Positions 18,761 to 25,990 of a stretch of DNA of 26,730 nt are shown here, piece after piece; position 1 is the stretch's first letter; every line of letters begins with the position of its first letter. The notes under the pieces were generated by a model. The model saw nothing but the letters and a program-made list of their open reading frames with translations, was not told the origin of the DNA and did no database searches. The stretch spans positions 1 through 26,730 of the forward strand of contig JANRIF010000184.1 of assembly GCA_033765245.1 (NCBI GenBank), read 5' to 3'. This DNA is from GCA-002840015 sp033765245 (GTDB taxonomy: Bacteria; Pseudomonadota; Gammaproteobacteria; Xanthomonadales; Xanthomonadaceae). The translations under genes and the position numbers were made by a program.

Positions 18761-19633
18761 ATGCTGCAGGACACGACAAACTCACAGCCGGCAGATCCGG
18801 CGTCGGTCGCCACCCCGGTGGACCCGAGCACTGCGGCGCCCGCCGTCAGCGCCCCCCCCGCCGACGCTGCCGCTGCTCCTGCGGCGACGCCTGCCCCTGT
18901 CGCCACCGGCATCGGTGACTCCGATGCGGCCGCGTTCCAGCAGATGGGTTTCGATCACTTGCTGGTTGGGTTCGACGCGGTTGGCTGGGTGGTGTTCGTC
19001 ACCCTGGTGCTGATGTCGATCGGCTCCTGGTTCTACACAGTGGTCAATGTCATTTCCGGCGTGCGCGTGCGCTCGCGCGCCGATCGCGTGGTGCGGACCT
19101 TCTGGGAAACCGCCAACGCTCAGGATGCGATCCGCTTCATGCAGGATCAGCCCAAGAGTGAGCCGTTCTCCAAGATCGCGCTGGACTGTGCCGAAGCCGC
19201 GGCGCACCACACCCGCAGCGAAGGCTCGCGTCTGGCCGAGGCGCTCAACCGCTCGGAGTTCATCGATCGCGCCCTGCGTCAGGCGGTGACGCGCGAAAGC
19301 GCGCGCCTGGAAAACGGCATGACCTGGCTTGCCACCGTCGGCGCCACCGCGCCGTTCGTCGGCCTGCTGGGTACCGTGTGGGGCATCTACCACGCCCTGA
19401 TCCGCATCGGTGCCACCGGTCAGTCATCGATCGAAGCCGTGGCTGGTCCGGTCGGCGAGGCGCTGATCATGACCGCGATCGGTCTGTTCGTCGCGATCCC
19501 GGCGGTGCTTGCCTACAACGCCTTCGTGCGCATGAACCGCGGCACCAACGCCCAGTTCGACACCTTTGCCCACGACCTGCACGACTTCTTCGCCACCGGC
19601 GCTCGCGTCGGCGAATCAGCGGCCAAGCGGTAA
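18761..19633 (+). CDS. exbB: Biopolymer transport protein ExbB (MotA/TolQ/ExbB family)
   Basis: ExbB forms the inner-membrane pentamer of the proton channel that energises TonB. It is 290 aa. An Ala/Pro-rich N-terminal extension (about residues 1-48) precedes the usual protein. Three membrane segments follow: WVVFVTLVLMSIGSWFYTVV, the one around TVGATAPFVGLLGTVWGI, and the one around ALIMTAIGLFVAIPAVLAY, the last two being the conserved MotA/TolQ/ExbB core. The start has AGAAGG 8 nt upstream. It lies in the order tonB-exbB-exbD1-exbD2 with short gaps, so co-transcription is likely. Confidence 0.94.
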   Translation: MLQDTTNSQPADPASVATPVDPSTAAPAVSAPPADAAAAPAATPAPVATGIGDSDAAAFQQMGFDHLLVGFDAVGWVVFVTLVLMSIGSWFYTVVNVISGVRVRSRADRVVRTFWETANAQDAIRFMQDQPKSEPFSKIALDCAEAAAHHTRSEGSRLAEALNRSEFIDRALRQAVTRESARLENGMTWLATVGATAPFVGLLGTVWGIYHALIRIGATGQSSIEAVAGPVGEALIMTAIGLFVAIPAVLAYNAFVRMNRGTNAQFDTFAHDLHDFFATGARVGESAAKR

Positions 19634-19666
19634 GCAGCTCGCGCGCAATCCTGGAGATCCGTAATC

Positions 19667-20080
19667 ATGGCGTTCAGCAGCAACAGTGGTGGTGGTGGCC
19701 CGATGGCTGAGATCAACGTCACGCCCCTGGTGGACGTGATGTTGGTGCTGCTGATCATCTTCATGATCACGACGCCGCTGATGACGCACAAGATCCATGT
19801 GGACCTGCCGCAGTCGACCCTGACCAATCGCCCGGAACCGCCGCTGCAACCGATCACCCTGGCGATCAAGGACAGCGGCGCCATCTTCTGGAACGATCAG
19901 CCGATCAACAAGGGCCTGCTTGAGGCGCAGTTGGCGCTGGAAGCGCAGAAGACCCCGCAGCCGCAGGTGGACATCCGCGCCGACGGTGCCACTCGCTACA
20001 AGATCATCCAGGAAGTGGTCAAAACCGCCAAAGAAGTCGGTATCCGCAAGGTTGGCTTCGTCGCCACCCCCGACAAGTAA
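19667..20080 (+). CDS. exbD1: Biopolymer transport protein ExbD, first copy
   Basis: ExbD is the proton-handling partner of ExbB, with one membrane helix and a periplasmic domain. It is 137 aa. The helix begins INVTPLVDVMLVLLIIF, and Asp23 corresponds to the essential membrane aspartate of E. coli ExbD (Asp25). GGAGA lies 9 nt before the ATG. A 47-bp stretch around the helix (19712-19758) is identical in DNA to exbD2. Xanthomonas is known to carry exbD1 and exbD2 in tandem after exbB, matching this arrangement. Confidence 0.93.
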   Translation: MAFSSNSGGGGPMAEINVTPLVDVMLVLLIIFMITTPLMTHKIHVDLPQSTLTNRPEPPLQPITLAIKDSGAIFWNDQPINKGLLEAQLALEAQKTPQPQVDIRADGATRYKIIQEVVKTAKEVGIRKVGFVATPDK

Positions 20081-20104
20081 GTTTTCAGCGCAAGGACTAC
20101 CATC

Positions 20105-20515
20105 GTGGCTTTCAGCAGTAACAGCTCGGGCGGTGCCATGTCGGACATCAACGTCACGCCCCTGGTGGACGTGATGTTGGTGCTGCTGATCATTTTCATG
20201 GTCACGATGCCCGCCGCCTCGTATCAGATCCAGATCGACCTGCCGCAGCCGAGCAAGAACCTCGACCAGCCGAAGGATCCGCCGAAGCCGATCCGCCTGC
20301 GCATCGATGCGGGCGGCCAGTTGTTCTGGGACGGTTCGCCGTTGCCGACGGCGGCGCTGGCGCCGCAACTGGCGATGGAGGCTGCTCGCGACGTGCAGCC
20401 GACCCTGGAGCTGGAGACCAGCCCGGAAGCACGCTACGAAGCACTTGCCGACGTGCTGGCAACTGCCAAGAACGCCGGCATGGAAAAGATCGGCTTCGTG
20501 GAAACCATGCAATAG
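20105..20515 (+). CDS. exbD2: Biopolymer transport protein ExbD, second copy
   Basis: This is a second ExbD of 136 aa, starting at a GTG with AAGGA about 9 nt upstream and only 24 bp after exbD1. The membrane aspartate is Asp22 in TPLVDVMLVLLIIF. The N-terminus and helix are nearly the same as in exbD1, while the periplasmic part (for example LDQPKDPPKPIRLRIDAGG) has diverged. A strong terminator follows, marking the end of the tonB-exbB-exbD1-exbD2 unit. In Xanthomonas the second copy is not interchangeable with the first for all TonB functions; whether that holds here is unknown. Confidence 0.92.
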   Translation: MAFSSNSSGGAMSDINVTPLVDVMLVLLIIFMVTMPAASYQIQIDLPQPSKNLDQPKDPPKPIRLRIDAGGQLFWDGSPLPTAALAPQLAMEAARDVQPTLELETSPEARYEALADVLATAKNAGMEKIGFVETMQ

Positions 20516-20540
20516 CGCCGGGATGGTTCCGTCCGGCTGG

Positions 20541-20567
20541 AAAAACGCCGCCATGAGCGGCGTTTTT
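20541..20567 (+). terminator. Intrinsic terminator after exbD2
   Basis: AAAAACGCCG (20541-20550) and CGGCGTTTTT (20558-20567) form a perfect 10-bp stem with a 7-nt loop and a T-run on the 3' arm. The A-tract on the 5' arm suggests it may also work on the opposite strand. It is the clearest intrinsic terminator in the window. Confidence 0.88.
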
Positions 20568-20650
20568 CGTTTCTGCGCCCACGCTGGCAGAGGCGCGGGA
20601 TTGAGTGATAGGGTACGACTCGCCTACACCCTTTGCGCGAGGATCCACCC

Positions 20651-21055
20651 ATGGCCTTCAGCAGCGAGCGTTCCGGCGGCACCCTGTCCGACATCAACGT
20701 CACTCCGCTGGTCGATGTGATGCTGGTGTTGCTGATCATCTTCATGGTCACGACGCCCCTGGCGGCTCGGCAGATTTCCCTCGACCTGCCACAGGTAGGG
20801 CCGACCGATCCGGCCACACCTCCGCCGCCGATTCGGCTGCGCGTTGCCGTCGACGGCCAACTGTCCTGGAATGGTGTGCCAGTCAATGCGGCCGATCTCG
20901 ACAATCGCCTCGCGCTGGAAGCGGCGCGGACCGAGCAGGCCACGCTGGAGATCGACGCCAGTCCCGAGGCCGCCTACGAGCCAGTGGCCGACGTGCTGGC
21001 CAGCGCTCGCAACGCCGGCCTGGTCAAGATCGGTTTTGTCGGCGCCGGTCGTTAG
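20651..21055 (+). CDS. Biopolymer transport protein ExbD, third copy
   Basis: This third ExbD is 134 aa, beginning MAFSSERSGGTLSDINVTPL, with the membrane aspartate at Asp22. It shares the N-terminal MAFSS and the helix with exbD1 and exbD2, but its DNA in the helix has more synonymous differences and its periplasmic domain is distinct (VGPTDPATPPPPIRLRVAVDG). It is separated from exbD2 by a strong terminator and about 80 bp, so it needs its own promoter; TTGAGT at 20601 is a weak -35 candidate. GAGG lies 8 nt before the ATG; an earlier in-frame start at 20633 adds six residues. It converges on pdxJ with a 42-bp gap. Confidence 0.92.
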   Translation: MAFSSERSGGTLSDINVTPLVDVMLVLLIIFMVTTPLAARQISLDLPQVGPTDPATPPPPIRLRVAVDGQLSWNGVPVNAADLDNRLALEAARTEQATLEIDASPEAAYEPVADVLASARNAGLVKIGFVGAGR

Positions 21056-21097
21056 CCCACACGGCCTGACCGGATGGCGCCGTGCCCGTCGCCGGCG

Positions 21098-21889
21098 TCA
21101 GCCGGGCATGGCGGCCGTCGAAGCGGCGTTGCACGGCGCCGAGGCCGCGGCAATCAGCGCGAGATAGCGCTGCACGGTTGCGGCGAGACCGTCGTAGAGC
21201 GCTTCGCTGAACAAAGCGTGGCCGATCGAGACCTCGGCCACCGCCGGAACGGCACGCAGGAAATCCAGCAAATTGGCCTGGCTCAGGTCGTGGCCGGCAT
21301 TGACCCCCAAGCCTGCGGCGCCAGCGCTGCGCGCGGCGGCCGCGAATGGCGCCGCGGCCCCCGCTGGGTCGCCGGCGGCGTGGTCGTGGGCGTAGGGCCC
21401 GGTATACAACTCCACGCGATCCACCCCGATGGCGCGCATTCGCTCGAATCCGCGCGCGCCAGCGTCGACGAAAATGCTGACCCGCGCCCCCGCGCGTTGG
21501 AATGCGGCGACCCAAGGCGCGAGGGTCGCGCAGTCGCGTTCGGGATCGAAGCCGTGATCTGAGGTCAATTGCCCATCGCTATCCGGCACCAGCGTGACCT
21601 GATCGGGCCGCACCTGCTCGACCATGGCCAACAGGCCCGGATAGCCGGGGCGCGTCGGGGCGAAAGGATTGCCTTCGATGTTGAACTCGACGCGCCCCGC
21701 GATCGTCTCGTGCAGGGCCAGAACATCGTCGAAGCGGATGTGGCGGGCATCAGGTCGCGGATGCACCGTAATGCCGCCGCAGCCGGCAGTGATCGCCACC
21801 TGCGCCGCCCGGCACACGTCCGGTTCGGGTCCACCGCGCGAATTGCGCAGTACCGCCACCTTGTTCACGTTGACCGAGAGCCGTGTCAT
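21098..21889 (-). CDS. pdxJ: Pyridoxine 5'-phosphate synthase
   Basis: PdxJ condenses 1-deoxy-xylulose 5-phosphate with 3-amino-2-oxopropyl phosphate to make pyridoxine 5'-phosphate, the last ring-forming step of the DXP-dependent vitamin B6 pathway. It is 263 aa, a TIM barrel. Motifs include LSVNVNKVAVLRNSRGG at the start, GITVHPRPDARHI with the catalytic-site His/Arg, FNIEGNP, TLVPDSDGQLTSDHG, VELYTGPYA, GLGVNAGHDLS and EVSIGHAL. The ATG at 21889 gives the standard start; the frame stays open upstream without family similarity. No clear ribosome-binding site is visible. Some PdxJ proteins carry Glu in the LVPE motif; here it is LVPDS, as in a common subgroup. Confidence 0.95.
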   Translation of the reverse strand: MTRLSVNVNKVAVLRNSRGGPEPDVCRAAQVAITAGCGGITVHPRPDARHIRFDDVLALHETIAGRVEFNIEGNPFAPTRPGYPGLLAMVEQVRPDQVTLVPDSDGQLTSDHGFDPERDCATLAPWVAAFQRAGARVSIFVDAGARGFERMRAIGVDRVELYTGPYAHDHAAGDPAGAAAPFAAAARSAGAAGLGVNAGHDLSQANLLDFLRAVPAVAEVSIGHALFSEALYDGLAATVQRYLALIAAASAPCNAASTAAMPG

Positions 21890-21968
21890 GCCGGCAAGAT
21901 TAACATCACCACCGACCGGTGCTGCGGCCGTGTGTGTGCACCGGCGTCGGGATTCGCGTTCGGTCGGG

Positions 21969-21997
21969 CTGCCAGCGACCGGCCAAGCGCGTAAACT
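21969..21997 (+). promoter_or_regulatory. Possible promoter for the diguanylate cyclase
   Basis: CTGCCA (21969-21974) and TAAACT (21992-21997) match sigma-70 boxes at 4 of 6 each, with a 17-bp spacer. Transcription would start near 22004, just before the structured leader. Confidence 0.35.
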
Positions 21998-22025
21998 GCC
22001 ATGCAGTGGTCGCTGGTGCGGGTGC

Positions 22026-22123
22026 GGCGAAATGGCGCGATGTCTCATTTCGCCACGGGGAGAGTCGCCGGGAGAGAGACCCTGCGGCGTCGAACCGGGC
22101 GCGATTTTCCTCGGTGTTCGACG
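22026..22123 (+). other. Structured leader upstream of the diguanylate cyclase
   Basis: Three inverted repeats follow one another. H1 is GGCGAAATG (22026-22034) with CATTTCGCC (22046-22054), a perfect 9-bp stem. H2 is CGCCG (22066-22070) with CGGCG (22085-22089), which also encloses GG/CC pairs around AGAGAGA. H3 is CGTCGAAC (22088-22095) with GTTCGACG (22116-22123), a perfect 8-bp stem whose 3' arm reaches into the GGAAG ribosome-binding site at 22123-22127. H2 and H3 share bases 22088-22089 and so compete at that edge. I do not recognise a known riboswitch class. Confidence 0.5.
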
Positions 22124-22130
22124 GAAGCCT

Positions 22131-25064
22131 ATGGCAACGCACGGGAACAACGCACGCGAACCAGAACAGACCCACGTCGCGCCGGGCGGAACGGTCGTCC
22201 GTTTGCGACGGTGGTGCGGTCTGCTGATGCTGGCCTACGCCGCCGCCGTTGCCGCGCAGATACCGGTGCCGGTGCGCGGCGCGCCATTGCTCGAACGCTA
22301 CAGCGCCGACAGCGTCGGCGCCACACCGCGCAATTTCGCCGCAGCGCACGACGCGCAGGGTCGTTTGTACGTCGCCAATTTCGACGGCGTGCTGCGTTTC
22401 GACGGCGACACCTGGGAACTGCTGCGCCTGCCGGGAGCAGTGGCTGCCACCGCGTTGACGCGCGGCGAGGACGGGCGCATCTACGTTGGCGGATTCGACG
22501 TGTTCGGCGTCATCGCCGACGATGCCGACGGCGCGATGCGGCTGCAGGTCCTCAGCGCCACCCCGCCGCCCCAGGTACATGCCGTGGCGATCGCCAACGT
22601 CTGGCAGATCATCGCCGATCGTGGCGCGCTTCGGTTCCGCACCGAATTTGCCATGTACACCTTCGACCCCGCACTCGGCACGCAACGCGCGCAGCCGCTG
22701 CCGGACACCACCCGCATGTTCTTCGCCACCCGCCACGGTTTGTTGGGGCGGATCAGCGGGCGCGGTCTGGTGCGGATGGCGGATGATGGATCGCTGCAGG
22801 ATCTGGCCGGCGGAGCGCGTTTCGCCGACCAAGGGGTTGCCGCCATCATCGATCAGGGCGAAAACGGTCTGGTCGTCAGCGACGATGGCCTTCACCGGTT
22901 GCGCGACGATCGGGTGCTCGCTGCCGGCGACAGCTTTCCCGAGTTCGTGAACAACCACCCGAACACTGCGCGCCTGCTTGGCGACGGCTCCATCGCGGTT
23001 GGCACCACGCACGGCGAACTGCTTCGCTACGATGCCAATCTCAAGTTGCTCGATCGCCTCAAGGTCAACGACGGCACCATCGAAGACCTTCACGTGGATG
23101 CCGAGAATGGCTTGTGGGTGATTGGCGAGGGCGAGTTGGTGCGAATACGGCTGCCCGCGCCCTGGACCTTCTACGGCCCCGCGCACGGCCTGCGGGGATC
23201 GGTGTACGCCGCCGAGTGGTACCACGACGCCCTGTGGCTGGCGGGCACCGCCGGCCTCGCGCGCATCGCCTCGCACCCCGGCGCGGTCGCGCAAGCGCAG
23301 TCGCTGCCGTGGTTCGAATACGAAGGTTATGCCTTGCAGTCCACGCGCGGCGGCTTGCTGATTGCGCATCGCAGCGGGCTGCTGGTAGTGAATGAGCGTC
23401 TGCAGCGCAGGACGCTGATCAGCGGCACGCAGGCTGTGCTGTGGCTGATCCCCGAACCAGCGCGCGACGACCGGTTGTATGCGGTGGGCGAGCAAACCTT
23501 GTGGGTGCTGGCGCTGAAACAGGGCGAGTGGCAGATCCAGGCCAGCACCGAGCTGGGTGCCATGAGCCCCAACAAGGTGTTTTCCGGCATCGGCCATGGC
23601 GAGCTGTGGTTTGCCGATTCGCGCAGCACCCCGCAACGCTGGCGGTTCGATCCCGAGACCGGAGCGCTGCTGGCGAAGCACTCGTTCGCCAGCGCTCAGG
23701 GCCTGCCGGACGTCCGCGATCCGGAATTGAACCTCTATCGCCTGGACGACCGTATCCACGCCGTGGTCGGCGGCCAGACGTATGTACTCGCGGACGAGCG
23801 ATTCGTGGCCGAGCGCGGCGCGCCGGCATCGCTGGTGGAGCGGCCAACCGAGCTGATCGTCCGCGACACGCCGGTCGGCACGTTCGCCGCGACGTCGCGC
23901 GAGCTGTATCTGCGCCCTGAACGCGCCCAGCGTTGGGACCGTCTGCGCTTCGGCGCCAGTGCGGTGCGCGGTTTCGCCGGAATCCACGTGGGCAGCGACA
24001 GCATCGTGCGGATTGCGACCTGGAGCGGCTTGCTGCAGTACGACCCCAGCCAGCAGGCACCACAGGAGCCTGCGCTGGCAGTGAGCCTGTCGCAGGTGAG
24101 CGCGCGTGCCGCCGATGGCACACTGCGGCAACTGCCGCGTCGCACCGATGCGGCCGCGCAAACCATTGCAGCCGGCGAAACCCTGCGGTTCCGCTTCGCC
24201 CTGGTCACCATGGAGCCGGCCGTGGAGTTCCGCTACCGCGTGCACGGGCTGGTCCCCGACTGGACGGAATGGCGCTCGGATCGCGAGTTGATCCTGCGGC
24301 AGCCGCGCGGCGGCGACTATTCGCTGGAAGTGCAGGCGCGTACCCGCAGCGGCCGCGAAGCGAGCCCCATGTTCTACCGGTTTCACGTCGAACCGCGCTG
24401 GAACCAGACGCTCTGGGCCAAGTGGCTTGGCGCCGTGCTGGCGCTGGCGCTGGTGCTGGGCATCGCGCAACTGGTGGCGTGGTGGCGCACCAAGCGCTTT
24501 CGCGCCACCAATGCGTTGCTCGAATCGCGGATCGCCGAGCGCACGCGCGAATTGGAGGTCGTCAATCGCAAGCTTGCCGAACTCGCCACCGAGGACAGCC
24601 TGACCGGCATCAGCAACCGCCGCGCACTGGAAAGCGGGCTGGCGCGCGAGTGGCATCGTTGCCTGGACCAGCGTCGTCCGATCGCCGCGTTGATGATCGA
24701 CGTCGACCACTTCAAGCGTTTCAACGACCATCACGGCCATCTCGAAGGCGACGCCCTGTTGCGCCGGATCGCGCAGGTGCTGCAGCAGTTCCACGACCCA
24801 GCGCGCGAACTGCTGGCCCGTTTCGGCGGCGAGGAGTTCGCGCTGATCCTACCCGGCGTGCACCTGGAGGAAGCGCAGCGGCGCGCGCAGAACCTGTGCA
24901 ACCACCTGCGCGACGCGGCGGTACCGGTGACGGTAAGCGTGGGCGTGGCGGCCCAGGTCCCCAGTCCCCTCGATGATCCACATCTGCTGCTGCGCCGCGC
25001 CGATGCGGCACTCTACCGGGCGAAGCGCAACGGCCGCGATCGCGTGGAAATCGCCAACGATTAG
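22131..25064 (+). CDS. Sensor diguanylate cyclase with propeller, Y_Y_Y and GGDEF domains
   Basis: This 977-aa membrane protein probably senses a periplasmic signal and makes cyclic di-GMP in the cytoplasm. It has an N-terminal signal-like helix (about residues 27-43). A long beta-propeller-like region (about 50-660) contains blades such as YVANFDGVLRFDGDTWELL, typical of two-component-regulator propellers. A Y_Y_Y-type beta-sandwich (about 670-755) follows, then one membrane helix (about 762-782), a short coiled linker (RIAERTRELEVVNRKLAEL) and a GGDEF domain with GGEEF at 899-903. DSLTGISNRRAL and MIDVDHFKRFNDHHGH are also standard. The inhibitory RxxD site is absent. The ATG at 22131 has GGAAG 3 nt upstream; earlier in-frame starts cross the pdxJ gene. 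Confidence 0.9.
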   Translation: MATHGNNAREPEQTHVAPGGTVVRLRRWCGLLMLAYAAAVAAQIPVPVRGAPLLERYSADSVGATPRNFAAAHDAQGRLYVANFDGVLRFDGDTWELLRLPGAVAATALTRGEDGRIYVGGFDVFGVIADDADGAMRLQVLSATPPPQVHAVAIANVWQIIADRGALRFRTEFAMYTFDPALGTQRAQPLPDTTRMFFATRHGLLGRISGRGLVRMADDGSLQDLAGGARFADQGVAAIIDQGENGLVVSDDGLHRLRDDRVLAAGDSFPEFVNNHPNTARLLGDGSIAVGTTHGELLRYDANLKLLDRLKVNDGTIEDLHVDAENGLWVIGEGELVRIRLPAPWTFYGPAHGLRGSVYAAEWYHDALWLAGTAGLARIASHPGAVAQAQSLPWFEYEGYALQSTRGGLLIAHRSGLLVVNERLQRRTLISGTQAVLWLIPEPARDDRLYAVGEQTLWVLALKQGEWQIQASTELGAMSPNKVFSGIGHGELWFADSRSTPQRWRFDPETGALLAKHSFASAQGLPDVRDPELNLYRLDDRIHAVVGGQTYVLADERFVAERGAPASLVERPTELIVRDTPVGTFAATSRELYLRPERAQRWDRLRFGASAVRGFAGIHVGSDSIVRIATWSGLLQYDPSQQAPQEPALAVSLSQVSARAADGTLRQLPRRTDAAAQTIAAGETLRFRFALVTMEPAVEFRYRVHGLVPDWTEWRSDRELILRQPRGGDYSLEVQARTRSGREASPMFYRFHVEPRWNQTLWAKWLGAVLALALVLGIAQLVAWWRTKRFRATNALLESRIAERTRELEVVNRKLAELATEDSLTGISNRRALESGLAREWHRCLDQRRPIAALMIDVDHFKRFNDHHGHLEGDALLRRIAQVLQQFHDPARELLARFGGEEFALILPGVHLEEAQRRAQNLCNHLRDAAVPVTVSVGVAAQVPSPLDDPHLLLRRADAALYRAKRNGRDRVEIAND

Positions 25065-25315
25065 CGCTGCGGTGTTGTCGCGGCGGTAGCGCGCAGCCAC
25101 GTAGTCGAGCCGCCGGCCCGAGCCACGCGATCGCAGCCGATCGGGCGGCTCCGCGCCAGATAGCGCGACAGGATTTCCCGCGTCAGCGATTCGCTGCCGT
25201 TGCAACCGGACGCCGCATGGTCACCGTGGTCGAGCGAAGGGCGCCACCATACGTCAACGTCGCAGCCAGCCAGCATCAGTGCAGCCGAATCGAGCGGCGC
25301 AGGCTGCCACCGCAT
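25061..25315 (-). CDS. Small hypothetical protein, uncertain
   Basis: This is an 84-aa ORF starting 11 nt after the stop of the small membrane-protein gene on the same strand. Its stop overlaps the diguanylate-cyclase stop tail to tail within the four bases TTAG. It has three Cys and several Trp residues and no motif or family I recognise. Third-position GC looks lower than in the neighbouring genes. No ribosome-binding site is visible. It may be a real translationally linked gene, or chance open frame in an otherwise 262-bp gap. A start at an internal ATG (about residue 14) is possible. Confidence 0.3.
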   Translation of the reverse strand: MRWQPAPLDSAALMLAGCDVDVWWRPSLDHGDHAASGCNGSESLTREILSRYLARSRPIGCDRVARAGGSTTWLRATAATTPQR

Positions 25316-25326
25316 CGTTGGCGCGC

Positions 25327-25596
25327 TCAGGCGCGCGGCGTACTCGGTGGTGTCGACGGCTCACCCGTGGTCGCGCGGTCCATGCGTTCGCGAAGGCGAC
25401 GCAGATCCTCCGGTCCCAGCGCATCTAGCTCACTGCGCGCGGAGCCGCCGACGCGGCTGGCCAACAGTGCAAACGCGGCGATGAACAGCAGCGCCAGCGC
25501 CGCCAACGCGGCCAGCGCCGACAACCACATCCACGGCGCCAGCAACGCCAGCACGAAGCTCGCCAGCGCCCCCACCAGAAAAATCACCCAGGACAT
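25327..25596 (-). CDS. Small two-helix membrane protein, function unknown
   Basis: This 89-aa protein begins MSWVIFLVGALASFVLALL and has two hydrophobic segments (about residues 2-20 and 24-48) joined by a short Ala-Pro-Trp turn. A charged C-terminal part follows (LGPEDLRRLRERMDR) and a Thr/Pro/Ser-rich tail. GGAG lies 6 nt before the ATG, which supports this start over an in-frame ATG at 25653. I do not recognise the family. Both membrane segments are rich in Ala and Leu, and no catalytic motif is seen. Confidence 0.6.
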   Translation of the reverse strand: MSWVIFLVGALASFVLALLAPWMWLSALAALAALALLFIAAFALLASRVGGSARSELDALGPEDLRRLRERMDRATTGEPSTPPSTPRA

Positions 25597-25990
25597 ATCG
25601 ATCTCCGCATGCCGCGCATCCGCCGACGGGGGTTCATGAGCACATGCCGGCACGCCAAAGTTTAGCCCACATTTCTCGCGCCACTCCTACGGCAGCCGCT
25701 GTTTTGGCTGCCGCTGCAGCGACGCGGGCTGGGCCGCGATCGCTTGCTGCGGCGCGTCGCCATCGGATTGCGCGGTCCTGTTCCGCCGGGCGTACCGGTG
25801 TGGGCCGGTTCAACGTCCGGTCGAAGTACGTCCGCGCCGTCGCTCGGCGCGCGCGCCGCGGCGCAACGGCATCTCGGCGCCGCGGACGCCCAACAACGCC
25901 CGGAGCGGCCACGGCACGGCGAGGAAGGACGCCGCGTTACGCCATCGCTTCAGGCGCCACGGATTTCAAGGCGTCGAGCGCGGCGTGGCG
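25597..25990. other. Intergenic region, no convincing gene
   Basis: About 394 bp of very GC-rich sequence lies between the small membrane-protein gene and the oxygenase gene, both on the - strand. Open frames here on either strand give Arg/Ala-rich translations without family-like features. The only structure I can support is the hairpin near 25690. Confidence 0.5.
25683..25713. repeat. REP-like hairpin
   Basis: CGGCAGCC (25690-25697) and GGCTGCCG (25706-25713) form a perfect 8-bp stem with an 8-nt loop. It is preceded by CTCCTAC, the complement of the GTAGGAG head seen on REP elements in Xanthomonadales and Pseudomonas. Confidence 0.5.

Noticed and set aside
22026..22127. Leader as a known riboswitch (glycine, TPP or cyclic di-GMP type)
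   Set aside because: The GGGAGAG and GGGG stretches hint at these, but the conserved cores of those classes are not present in order.
21669..22130. Upstream extension of the diguanylate cyclase frame
   Set aside because: It would overlap pdxJ by more than 200 bp and adds no recognisable domain. The ATG at 22131 has a ribosome-binding site and a signal-like helix soon after.
23092..23101. CACGTG core in the cyclase gene as a third parS
   Set aside because: Only the central six bases match; the flanks break the palindrome. Other CACGTG cores in the window fail in the same way.
21906..24794. A 962-residue open frame on the - strand under the diguanylate cyclase
   Set aside because: It is the antisense shadow of a gene with clear GGDEF and propeller motifs.
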